Origin: Calditrichaceae bacterium
GTDB lineage: Bacteria > Calditrichota > Calditrichia > Calditrichales > Calditrichaceae
DNA length: 32,239 bases
Direction of reading: 5' to 3'
Assembly (NCBI GenBank): GCA_030592985.1
Contig: JAUVIB010000001.1
Coordinates: forward strand, 1-32,239
Both the position numbers and the translations under genes were made by a program. This document shows positions 8,773 through 15,889 of the stretch, piece by piece. The notes beneath the pieces are model-generated. The model searched no databases and had not been told where the DNA came from. It saw only the letters and a program-made list of their open reading frames with translations. How positions within the stretch are numbered: position 1 is the first letter of the stretch; every line of letters starts with the position of its first letter.

Positions 8773-9210
8773 TTATTTTATATATTTTTCTTCTATCAAA
8801 ACATCAATACTATATTTCCCGGGACCAGTAATAATTAGGCTTAATAACATTATCAGGTAATAAAAGGGAATTTCAAAACCATTACTACCGGCAGCAAAAC
8901 CATTTCCAATATGAACGGTAAAAATAGCAACCAACATTACAATCGACAAAGGTATTGAAATTAGTCGGGTACCTAATCCTAAAAAGAGCAGAATAAATCC
9001 ACTGGTTTCTGTAAAAACTGCTAAATAGGCATTTAAAGTGGGAAACGGGTAATTCATTCCTGCAAACCATTCTGCAATTGCATTGATATTACCAATTTTC
9101 TTCATTGCCGGTTCATAAAAGCCATAAGCCAAGATAAGCCTGAAAAATAAGGGTGGCAAGTCCTTTAGAGTGCTTAACTTATTTTTGATACCTAAAATTA
9201 ATTCAATCAT
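8773..9210 (-). CDS. DoxX family membrane protein
   Basis: A 145-residue member of the DoxX family, small inner-membrane proteins with four transmembrane helices. Landmarks are PLFFRLILAYGFYEPAMKKI at the first helix, WFAGMNYPFPTLNAYLAVFT ahead of the second (ETSGFILLFLGLGTRL), then IVMLVAIFTVHIGNGF and YYLIMLLSLIITGPGKYSID, the last being a typical DoxX ending. The molecular role of this branch is unknown; some relatives are tied to sulfur or redox metabolism. A strong GGGGG-containing ribosome-binding site precedes the ATG. It is 63 bases downstream of the epimerase gene and probably shares its transcript. Confidence 0.88.
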   Translation of the reverse strand: MIELILGIKNKLSTLKDLPPLFFRLILAYGFYEPAMKKIGNINAIAEWFAGMNYPFPTLNAYLAVFTETSGFILLFLGLGTRLISIPLSIVMLVAIFTVHIGNGFAAGSNGFEIPFYYLIMLLSLIITGPGKYSIDVLIEEKYIK

Positions 9211-9273
9211 TTTTCCCCCTGTTTTTATTAATATATTTCTTTTAACTAATTAATTGATAAAAATATTCATTTA

Positions 9274-10017
9274 TTAGATATATTTTTCTCTGTCCTTAAA
9301 TAATTTCTGAATGTAACTATCTTCAAAAGGTGCTGTAAATACCAATCCTGCCTCACGATAAACGGATAGCGGAATCCCGATATCAGCGAGAAATATTTCG
9401 CTGCTGTCCCTCACTGAAAGCCCCGTTTTGGGAAGGGCTAATGTCAATACTTTATCAGCTTTAAAATAACTTCCACTCTTATCTCCGCTAGATGCATTAA
9501 CACCCGATGGCACATCAAGAGAGATTGTTTCAGCTGTAGATGAATTACCATAATCAATTAATTTTTTGATAATCCCCGTTACCGGTTTATTCAGACTATA
9601 TCCAATCAAAGCATCTATAATCAATTTATAATGTGTATCATGCAATACATCTAATCCTTTGACAATCTTTCCCTGTGTTGTCCGATAAACCATATATTGA
9701 AGAGCAGACGGCTCGGAAAGAGAATGTTCATCGGATAGACATAGAGAAATATCCCCCCCGTGATTCGCCAAATGTCTGGCCGCACATATTCCTCCTCCCC
9801 CGTTTCCGCCTTTTCCCGCCATAATTAAAACCGGTATATCCTGCCAGTTTCTTCCTAGTGTAAACTTAACAAAATCAGCAAGATTCCGCCCGGCATTCTC
9901 CATCATCTGATATATATTGGGTCCAAGCCGGTTGATTGCGATATCATCAATCTCGCGCATTTTCTCTGCTGTTATGGCCGGAACCTTAATTCCAGACTCA
10001 GTAAAATATATTTCCAT
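9274..10017 (-). CDS. nnrE: NAD(P)H-hydrate epimerase (YjeF N-terminal domain)
   Basis: Epimerises R- and S-forms of hydrated NAD(P)H so that the partner dehydratase can repair them. The 247-residue protein is a lone YjeF_N domain, with ITAEKMREIDDIAINRLG at the N-terminus, the substrate loop GKGGNGGGG at 68-76, IIDALIGYSLNKPVTG around D135 and SLDVPSGVNASSGD near 164-177. The loop reads NGGGG where E. coli YjeF has NGGDG, so one usually conserved aspartate is glycine; the D135 position is kept. The ADP/ATP-dependent dehydratase domain, fused in E. coli, is not in this polypeptide or window. The doxX gene follows. Confidence 0.88.
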   Translation of the reverse strand: MEIYFTESGIKVPAITAEKMREIDDIAINRLGPNIYQMMENAGRNLADFVKFTLGRNWQDIPVLIMAGKGGNGGGGICAARHLANHGGDISLCLSDEHSLSEPSALQYMVYRTTQGKIVKGLDVLHDTHYKLIIDALIGYSLNKPVTGIIKKLIDYGNSSTAETISLDVPSGVNASSGDKSGSYFKADKVLTLALPKTGLSVRDSSEIFLADIGIPLSVYREAGLVFTAPFEDSYIQKLFKDREKYI

Positions 10018-10238
10018 AATTTCTTTCTGTTTTATCTCTTAGACGCATTTTAAACATAATCCTTACAAAAAAATTCAATTGTATACTTAATAACAACTGA
10101 GTTTTAATGCATTTTTCTTAAGGTACTTTTTTTGTTGATATTATCTTTTTTACTTACATTCTTTTAACAAATAGAAAGTATCCTTGGATTAATGAATTCA
10201 TACTAAAATTATTTAAAGTTTTTTTCAAAGGAGGAAAT
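10018..10238. other. Divergent intergenic region, AT-rich
   Basis: About 220 bases between the minus-strand epimerase gene and a plus-strand membrane-protein gene, so it should hold promoters in both directions. It is strongly AT-rich, and no -35/-10 pair stands out enough to call. A strong AAAGGAGG at 10227-10234 belongs to the plus-strand gene. Confidence 0.45.
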
Positions 10239-10244
10239 ATTTTA

Positions 10245-10769
10245 CTGGATAATGTAGCGGGGAAAAAGGTATTAATTTTATTCTTGTTATACCTTTTATT
10301 TGCTCTTATTATTTTTCCATCCTTGCCAAGAAGTAAGGCAGGAATACTTGATATCAAATATCATTACACCCCACAACAAGCTTACGATATTATCGGGAAC
10401 TATTCTCCCGAAGAACGCATAAATTATTCTATTTCAGCTCTTACCATTGATATTATATATCCAATCATATACTCTTTATTTCTATCTTCCTTAATAATAT
10501 TAATAGTTAGAAATTTATCCATCAGCACAGAAACATTACACAGATTATGCTACCTGCCCATTTCAGCAGCCATCTTCGATTTAATGGAGAATACATCCTT
10601 GGTTATCTTAATGATTTACTATCCGGGAAGGATTCATGGATTAGCTTTTTTTGCAGGATATTTTACGGCGGTCAAATGGCCTTTAGTGGTTATCAGTCTT
10701 TTATTGGTATTGATCTTTTCGATTATGTTACTAATTAGAAAGTATATAAGTCGACCACGAGGAATATAG
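10245..10769 (+). CDS. Hypothetical membrane protein, four predicted helices; start codon uncertain
   Basis: Not recognised as a named family. The frame encodes four hydrophobic segments: VLILFLLYLLFALIIFPSLP, IDIIYPIIYSLFLSSLIILI, a third around SLVILMIYYPGRIHGLAFFA, and WPLVVISLLLVLIFSIMLLI, with a short extracytoplasmic stretch after the first. No ATG is available near the 5' end. The strong ribosome-binding site AAAGGAGG at 10227-10234 points to a start at CTG 10245 (10-base spacing) or ATT 10239, and the resulting N-terminus has KK before a full first helix. A TTG at 10284 would cut that helix and leave the ribosome-binding site 50 bases away. It converges on the phosphofructokinase-like gene. 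Single-copy context gives no functional hint. Confidence 0.6.
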   Translation: MDNVAGKKVLILFLLYLLFALIIFPSLPRSKAGILDIKYHYTPQQAYDIIGNYSPEERINYSISALTIDIIYPIIYSLFLSSLIILIVRNLSISTETLHRLCYLPISAAIFDLMENTSLVILMIYYPGRIHGLAFFAGYFTAVKWPLVVISLLLVLIFSIMLLIRKYISRPRGI

Positions 10770-10835
10770 CTAATCGCCTTTAAAACGATCAGCCATATTT
10801 TTTCATATCTTGTCAGTCGTTAACAAGGCGATTAG
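10770..10835. terminator. Long inverted repeat between convergent genes, possible bidirectional terminator
   Basis: CTAATCGCCTT at 10770-10780 is perfectly complementary to AAGGCGATTAG at 10825-10835, and an inner AACGA/TCGTT pair extends the stem after a three-base bulge. The loop of about 28 bases contains a T-run. It sits exactly where the plus-strand membrane protein and the minus-strand phosphofructokinase-like gene converge, and its right arm is inside the last codons of the latter. No T-tract follows either arm, so a 3'-end stabilising structure is as likely as a terminator. Confidence 0.45.
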
Positions 10836-12312
10836 ATAATTGTGCTAAATCAGATTCTACCGAATTATCCGTCCGGATTTCATTAAAAGGAATACTATAT
10901 TCTTTCCCTGAGAGCACAGCCGGCATTTCATCTGTCCTACCCTCTAATACCAGCTTTCTTAGCTGCCGTGCCATCCTCTGAGCCAACATCAAATCCAGAT
11001 TATTGGGCATAGCACCACGAATATCCCGGGAGAAACCTTCACAGACCAATTTGTTCTTAGTTTTAAAACCGGCGGCAAATAGCTCATCACGAAAATATTC
11101 AGCAGCATTACCATTATACTTCTTTTCTTTTCGCTCTTTATCTTTATAACCTTCTGCCACAACGATAACAGCTTCCTGACGTTTTTCTAATTCCTTAATT
11201 ATTTTTATAATATTTAATCTTGATGAAGGAAGCACTGCCAGGTGAGCGCCTGCCCCTAATGCCGAATGCAATGCATGAAAACCGCCCTGGGCTCCCATCA
11301 TTTCAATTAAATAAATTCTGTTATGGGTGCGTGCATCAGCCATATAGCAGCGAATTTTTTCAGCGCCGACTTCAACACCTGTAAATTCTCCAATACAATC
11401 AGAGCCATAGATATCGGAATCAATGGTAACCGGAACAAAAAATATCTGCATGCTTTTCGGAAGCATTTCACTTAAGTTATTCATACCGGCAAATGTCCCA
11501 TCTCCACCTATCCCAATAAGAATTTTTACTTTTCTATTAACAATATTCTTAGCCGCTTTTTTTTGATTTTCAACTTTTTTAAACTCAGGATAGCGTTCTG
11601 TCCTAAAATCGGCGCCCCGTGCTTCGCGTAATGGCGGTGAAAAAAGAACTCCCGGAATATGTTCGAGACTCTGATAGGTGTCCGGATTATATATTAAACG
11701 ACGATAATCTGATGTTAGATTTGATACGATTGAACGGAAACCTTCAGCTGCGATATACACCTTATAACCCGCATTCTCCAAATACTCGGAAATAAAAGCC
11801 GTAACAGGGTTATATCCCGGTGCACAACCTCCATCCTGTATAAGAAGCACTTCAATTTCATCATATAGTTTAGTTTCTTCACGAATATAAGATGCGATCA
11901 ATTTGGCAAGCCCTTTAAAAACTTTAGCAGAGACAGATGGCGGAACTATTTTTTCATTTTCAAGATCATTTTCATTAAAAGAGTAGAGTATTCCGGCAGA
12001 AAGACACGTAACGGTACCTGTTCTATCTCGATTATCAAGCGCCGCAATTTCACCAAAAAAATCCCCTTTTTTAAAAGTTTTTATATTTCTACCCATTTTA
12101 TTCAGACAATATTCACCACTCTCAACAAAGAAGAAATCTTTTCCGCTTTCCCCCTCCCGCAATATAACGTCATTTGTTTTATAATGATATTTTTTTAAAA
12201 CATTAATAATCGGTAATATGTCAGATTCGTTAAAATCCCGAAATGGGGACACCGTCTGTATGAAACTTACCAGCGATGACTGATCTTTTTCTATTTTATC
12301 CTTTATAACCAT
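10813..12312 (-). CDS. Phosphofructokinase-like protein with N-terminal cyclic-nucleotide-binding domain
   Basis: A 499-residue fusion. Residues 20-130 form a CRP/FNR-type cyclic-nucleotide-binding domain: ILREGESGKDFFFVESGEY, then the phosphate-binding cassette FGEIAALDNRDRTGTV at 86-101 with the key Glu and Arg-Thr kept. Residues 150-460 resemble 6-phosphofructokinase, which converts fructose 6-phosphate to the bisphosphate: DGGCAPGYN (160-168), GIGGDGTFAGMNNL (267-280), VPVTIDSDIYGSD (293-305), MMGAQGG (338-344), and EGFSRDIRGAMP (425-436), equivalent to GHIQRGG of bacterial enzymes. The glycine in GGDGT and lack of lysine before TID suggest an ATP rather than pyrophosphate donor. Deviations (SGGDAPG to DGGCAPG, MGR to MGA) leave activity uncertain. 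AAAGGA precedes the ATG. Confidence 0.82.
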   Translation of the reverse strand: MVIKDKIEKDQSSLVSFIQTVSPFRDFNESDILPIINVLKKYHYKTNDVILREGESGKDFFFVESGEYCLNKMGRNIKTFKKGDFFGEIAALDNRDRTGTVTCLSAGILYSFNENDLENEKIVPPSVSAKVFKGLAKLIASYIREETKLYDEIEVLLIQDGGCAPGYNPVTAFISEYLENAGYKVYIAAEGFRSIVSNLTSDYRRLIYNPDTYQSLEHIPGVLFSPPLREARGADFRTERYPEFKKVENQKKAAKNIVNRKVKILIGIGGDGTFAGMNNLSEMLPKSMQIFFVPVTIDSDIYGSDCIGEFTGVEVGAEKIRCYMADARTHNRIYLIEMMGAQGGFHALHSALGAGAHLAVLPSSRLNIIKIIKELEKRQEAVIVVAEGYKDKERKEKKYNGNAAEYFRDELFAAGFKTKNKLVCEGFSRDIRGAMPNNLDLMLAQRMARQLRKLVLEGRTDEMPAVLSGKEYSIPFNEIRTDNSVESDLAQLSNRLVND

Positions 12313-12394
12313 AATTGATCCTTTATTTAAATAAATGGATAAAGATTATGAAGAAAATACCAAAAAAACGCGGCATTTTGGAAGAGGAAAAAAG

Positions 12395-14224
12395 TTATTC
12401 GATTACAGTAGTAAGCAAATTGTCTTTTTGGAGTATGTCTTCAAACTTACTCAACTCCAGCGGTTTGCTAAATAAATATCCTTGATATTTATCACAGTTA
12501 TATTTATTTAATACATGAAGATCTTCGAGCTGTTCCACACCTTCAGCAATAATATCTTTTTTAAGATTCTGGCCTAAAATAATGATAGATTTAACAAGTT
12601 CCTTATGATAATCACTTGTATTCAGATATTGAATAAATGATTTATCAATTTTTATAGCCGTAGCAGGAATCCGATGGAGATAAGAAAGGGAAGCAAAACC
12701 GGTTCCGAAATCATCGATTGCTAAACCAACGCCAAGATCGGAAATCTTTTCAATATTATTTAAGACTGTGCTATGATCATCCAAATAACTTGTTTCTGTT
12801 AATTCTAATTGTATTTTAGATGGATCTAAATGAAGATAATTAAGTGTATTAGTAATGCGTCTTACAATATTTGAAGCTTTTAATTGTTTTGCCGATAAAT
12901 TAATAGAGACATAGAGATCATGATCTACTTTATTTGAAAATGATTTATAATCATAACAGGCTTTGTTAAATACCCAGTCTCCGATATTGGTAATTAAATT
13001 GCTTTCTTCTGCGATAGGAATAAATGTATCAGGTGAAATCCAACCAAGTTCAGGACTGTGCCACCTTAATAGAGCTTCCGATCCAACGATAACATAATTA
13101 TTTTTTGATTCGTTTTTTGCAACAATCGGTTGATATACAACCTTAAATTGATTTTCATAATCTTGTTTTTCAACGAGTGTTTTTAAATTTCGTTCAATCA
13201 AGGTCTTGTTGGCGGCAGCTTCATTCATTTTAAGCGAAAAGTATTGATAATTATTCTTTCCTTTTCGTTTAGCATAATGAATGGCTGTATTAAGATTTTT
13301 AAGAAGAGCTTCTTTATCATTTCCATCTCTTGGCATGACAACAATCCCAATACTTGTTGTTAAATAAGAGATGTTTTGTCCGAAAATCATATACGGTGCG
13401 GAAAGATAAGAAATTAACTTTTCAGCAATTCTACCGGGTTCATATTTGTCTTTAACTTCTGAAAGAATAATACCAAATTCATTTCCACCAATGCGAAAAA
13501 TTGTATCAACTCCCGGTAAGGATAATTTTACTCTTGAAGCGGCCTCTTTTAGAACCATATCCCCAAAATGAAAACCAAGGGAATCATTAACCATTTTAAA
13601 ATTATCTAAATCGCAGGTAAGTATTGCAGAATAAGGATGATGGCCATGTTTAAGAACATCTAAATGATTATCTAAATATGTATAAAAAGCATATCTGTTT
13701 TTCAGACTCGTTAATTGATCATGATTAGCAAGATATTTAATTTCTCGTTGGCTTAAAATTGTTGCACTTAGGTTGTTACCAAATGAATAGATATATTCAA
13801 CCTTTTCGGGATTTTTTTGTGAGAAGACAGGTTTAAATGTTCGTTTAAAATAGAGGATTTTACTATTCTCTACAAATGGCAGTTTTTCTGTAAATGTAAT
13901 TGTTTTCTTTTCGTTAAGCACTTTATTAAAATGGGTGATTCGCTTTTTTAGCGCTTCTTTATTGATGCCAATTTTTTTAAAAAAATATACATCACTTTGA
14001 CCAATGATCGACTCCCGTAATTCACGATCAGGGATATATTGCTCATTCGCAAAAATATAGCTTCCCAATGGATCATAAACGGCAACTTCCATTGGAACAT
14101 CTTTGAAAATTTTAAATAAATTTTCTTTAATCAGTTTTTCATTATTAGATGAAGTAAACAAGTCCATAAATAATTTCAATATACTAGTCAGGATTTCAGT
14201 TATCATATTCCTATTAATTTGCAT
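12395..14224 (-). CDS. GGDEF-EAL protein with PAS-like N-terminus (cyclic-di-GMP turnover)
   Basis: A 609-residue cyclic-di-GMP signalling protein. Residues 45-155 look like a PAS-type sensor fold (VAVYDPLGSYIFANEQYI). The GGDEF domain (about 160-330) has HDQLTSLKNR and DLDNFK at 205-210, but the signature reads GGNEF at 246-250; the acidic residue important for diguanylate cyclase activity is replaced by Asn. The EAL domain (about 345-600) is intact: EALLR at 383-387, SINLSAKQL, ELTE, DDFGTG at 504-509, KIDKSF with K528, and EGVE at 561-564. It is therefore probably a phosphodiesterase whose GGDEF part may be regulatory. No transmembrane segment is evident. An internal ATG at codon 7 has a better ribosome-binding site. 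Confidence 0.93.
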   Translation of the reverse strand: MQINRNMITEILTSILKLFMDLFTSSNNEKLIKENLFKIFKDVPMEVAVYDPLGSYIFANEQYIPDRELRESIIGQSDVYFFKKIGINKEALKKRITHFNKVLNEKKTITFTEKLPFVENSKILYFKRTFKPVFSQKNPEKVEYIYSFGNNLSATILSQREIKYLANHDQLTSLKNRYAFYTYLDNHLDVLKHGHHPYSAILTCDLDNFKMVNDSLGFHFGDMVLKEAASRVKLSLPGVDTIFRIGGNEFGIILSEVKDKYEPGRIAEKLISYLSAPYMIFGQNISYLTTSIGIVVMPRDGNDKEALLKNLNTAIHYAKRKGKNNYQYFSLKMNEAAANKTLIERNLKTLVEKQDYENQFKVVYQPIVAKNESKNNYVIVGSEALLRWHSPELGWISPDTFIPIAEESNLITNIGDWVFNKACYDYKSFSNKVDHDLYVSINLSAKQLKASNIVRRITNTLNYLHLDPSKIQLELTETSYLDDHSTVLNNIEKISDLGVGLAIDDFGTGFASLSYLHRIPATAIKIDKSFIQYLNTSDYHKELVKSIIILGQNLKKDIIAEGVEQLEDLHVLNKYNCDKYQGYLFSKPLELSKFEDILQKDNLLTTVIE

Positions 14225-14544
14225 GGATTTTTAGAGCATTTAGTATTCATTTTAACAATTTTAAGTAGTTCGCCTGTTTCCGTACAAATACTATGAAATA
14301 CACCATTAAATTAACAAGAAGTTTATTTATTCTTGTGTTCTATATCAAAATATAAAGTTTAATAGAAATAATCGTACTTGGCATATAACAAAAAAAATCG
14401 TATCTTAAAACTGTTAATTGATTACTTAAATATAATTAATATTTTAAACGCCTTTAAGTTATTCAGGAAAGAAATTAAAAGCAACTATCAATAGGATTAA
14501 TATAACTAATTTTTCTCTTAGTTTCTTATAATAATGGATATTAA
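14225..14544. other. Divergent intergenic region between EAL protein and ECF sigma genes
   Basis: About 320 very AT-rich bases with no credible coding sequence. Both flanking genes start here, so two promoters are expected. TATAAT occurs at 14431-14436 and 14527-14532 on the plus strand, but neither has a good -35 at the right distance, and the second is too close to the sigma-factor start to leave a leader. Nothing further can be supported. Confidence 0.4.
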
Positions 14545-15135
14545 ATGATATTTTTTTTGATGCATAACCATACCTCTGGCGTAAATCCGGAGAACTGGGT
14601 TGATCTTTATGCTGACTCATTATATCGATTTGCCATTTTAAGAATAAATGATAAAAATTTAGCACAAGATTTAGTTCAGGATACTTTTTTATCAGCTTTA
14701 AAAAGCTTAAATAAATTCAAACAAAAGAGTACTGTTCAAACCTGGCTTATAACTATTTTAAAACATAAAATTGTTGATCATTATAGAAAATCCTTTACCG
14801 ACGATGAAAATGATACGTTTTCGACTTCCTCCAACGGCGATTTAAATGATTATTTAGAAAATGGAATGTGGAATACAGAGAAAGCCCCACGAAAATGGCA
14901 TAAAACGGCTGATGATATATTTGAAGAAAAGGAATTTCTGGAAACATTACATCAATGCCTGTCATTACTTCCTGAACAATCCAGGAAAGTTTTTTCTTTA
15001 AGAGAAATTGATGGAATGAAATCAATAGAAATATGTAAGGAATTAAATATTTCAACGTCCAATTTATGGGTGCTACTGCATAGAGCTCGTAATGGATTAA
15101 GGAAATGTATTGAAAAAACATGGATGGCGCCATAG
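14545..15135 (+). CDS. ECF-type RNA polymerase sigma factor
   Basis: A 196-residue extracytoplasmic-function sigma factor. Region 2 spans about 18-82 (WVDLYADSLYRFAILRI, LAQDLVQDTFLSALKSL, TWLITILKHKIVDHYRK) and region 4 about 130-190 (CLSLLPEQSRKVFSLREIDG, then IEICKELNISTSNLWVLLHR). The linker contains a WNTEKAPRKW motif, and with NLWVLLHRAR this resembles the Sig70_famx1-type group. The start at 14545 is poorly supported by a ribosome-binding site; ATG 14560 (MHNHTSG) is equally possible. A small zinc-binding protein gene follows by 65 bases, the usual sigma/anti-sigma order. Which signal it answers to cannot be told; its own promoter may be autoregulated. Confidence 0.92.
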   Translation: MIFFLMHNHTSGVNPENWVDLYADSLYRFAILRINDKNLAQDLVQDTFLSALKSLNKFKQKSTVQTWLITILKHKIVDHYRKSFTDDENDTFSTSSNGDLNDYLENGMWNTEKAPRKWHKTADDIFEEKEFLETLHQCLSLLPEQSRKVFSLREIDGMKSIEICKELNISTSNLWVLLHRARNGLRKCIEKTWMAP

Positions 15136-15200
15136 CGCGAAATTAATTAATAGAGTGAGATTCCTTTACAAGTTAAAAGAATAAGAGCAGTAGTTAAATT

Positions 15201-15521
15201 ATGAAAAAGATAGTACATAAAATAAATATGGGTTTAATGATGCTGATCGCAATGGGAACTCCATCCTGCGAAATTATCGGCAGAAAAATTTCAGAATCAT
15301 TTGACCGCCCATTAACCATAAAAGAGCGCATTCAGATAAAAATCCATTTATTAGGGTGTGTATTTTGCTTACGTTATAGAGATCAGCTTATCAAACTGCA
15401 TCAAATGGCTTCAAAATTAGCAGATGGGTTTGAGCAAAACAAACAAGATGAAATAAAACTTGATCCTAATATTAAATTAAAAATTAAAGAAAAAATAAAG
15501 ACCCATCATTCTCCCTCATAG
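15201..15521 (+). CDS. Small zinc-binding anti-sigma factor-like protein (zf-HC2)
   Basis: A 106-residue protein with the zinc-binding anti-sigma pattern: Cys23, then His49-x3-Cys53-x2-Cys56 (HLLGCVFC), separated by SESFDRPLTIKERIQIKIHL as in zf-HC2 proteins. Such proteins bind and silence the ECF sigma factor encoded just upstream, here 65 bases away. Unlike many anti-sigmas there is no membrane segment after the zinc motif; the rest is a charged helical tail, so it is likely cytoplasmic. The hydrophobic N-terminal stretch (MGLMMLIAMG) is short and may be helix rather than signal peptide. Start at ATG 15201 has only a weak AAGAG element. Confidence 0.75.
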   Translation: MKKIVHKINMGLMMLIAMGTPSCEIIGRKISESFDRPLTIKERIQIKIHLLGCVFCLRYRDQLIKLHQMASKLADGFEQNKQDEIKLDPNIKLKIKEKIKTHHSPS

Positions 15522-15889
15522 ACGCCAATATAAATATCGGGTAAATATGTATAGAAAAACAATTGACACGATTAAGAACCCGGTAAATGACTTTTTTTGA
15601 ATAAAAGAATCATTGTAAAAGAAAATAAAACCATTGTTCATTTACAGCCAATCTGGAGGAATATGAATAATAGCGTTTGTATATCAAAATCTATTTCTAA
15701 TGAATCAATAGATTATTGCGAGCTAACCTTAATAAACTATCACAGTTGATTATCTGTATTAAGAAATTCCCATTGAACAATATTTGACCCATTAGTTAAA
15801 CTATCCCCCATACATCAAGTGCTTTGTTACTGTTTTTATTAATAATTGAATAGACTCCATCATACTTTAAATCTCACATGGGATTACTT
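15522..15889. other. Intergenic region with one possible small ORF
   Basis: About 370 bases between the anti-sigma gene and the convergent U32 gene. Apart from the small ORF at 15663-15749 no coding potential is seen. TTGACA occurs at 15563-15568 but the region 15-18 bases later gives no good -10. The right end approaches the 3' end of the U32 gene, which has an inverted repeat at 15894-15921. Confidence 0.45.
15663..15749 (+). CDS. Possible 28-residue small protein
   Basis: ATG at 15663 follows GGAGGA (15655-15660) closely and opens a frame of 28 codons to TGA at 15749, giving MNNSVCISKSISNESIDYCE plus eight residues. No family is recognised, there is no membrane segment, and it contains two cysteines. 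It lies 141 bases after the anti-sigma gene on the same strand, with TTGACA at 15563 upstream. The good ribosome-binding site is the only positive evidence and the spacing (2 bases) is tight, so it could be chance. Confidence 0.25.
   Translation: MNNSVCISKSISNESIDYCELTLINYHS

Noticed and set aside
10547..10738. Plus-strand open frame of 63 codons inside the membrane-protein gene
   Set aside because: It overlaps in another frame the gene with four continuous hydrophobic helices and has no support of its own.
14401..14540. TATAAT boxes as the ECF sigma promoter
   Set aside because: Neither copy has an acceptable -35 at 16-18 bases, and such boxes arise easily in DNA this AT-rich.
14795..15133. 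Minus-strand open frame of 112 codons
   Set aside because: It is antisense to the ECF sigma-factor gene, whose sigma-2 and sigma-4 motifs are unmistakable.
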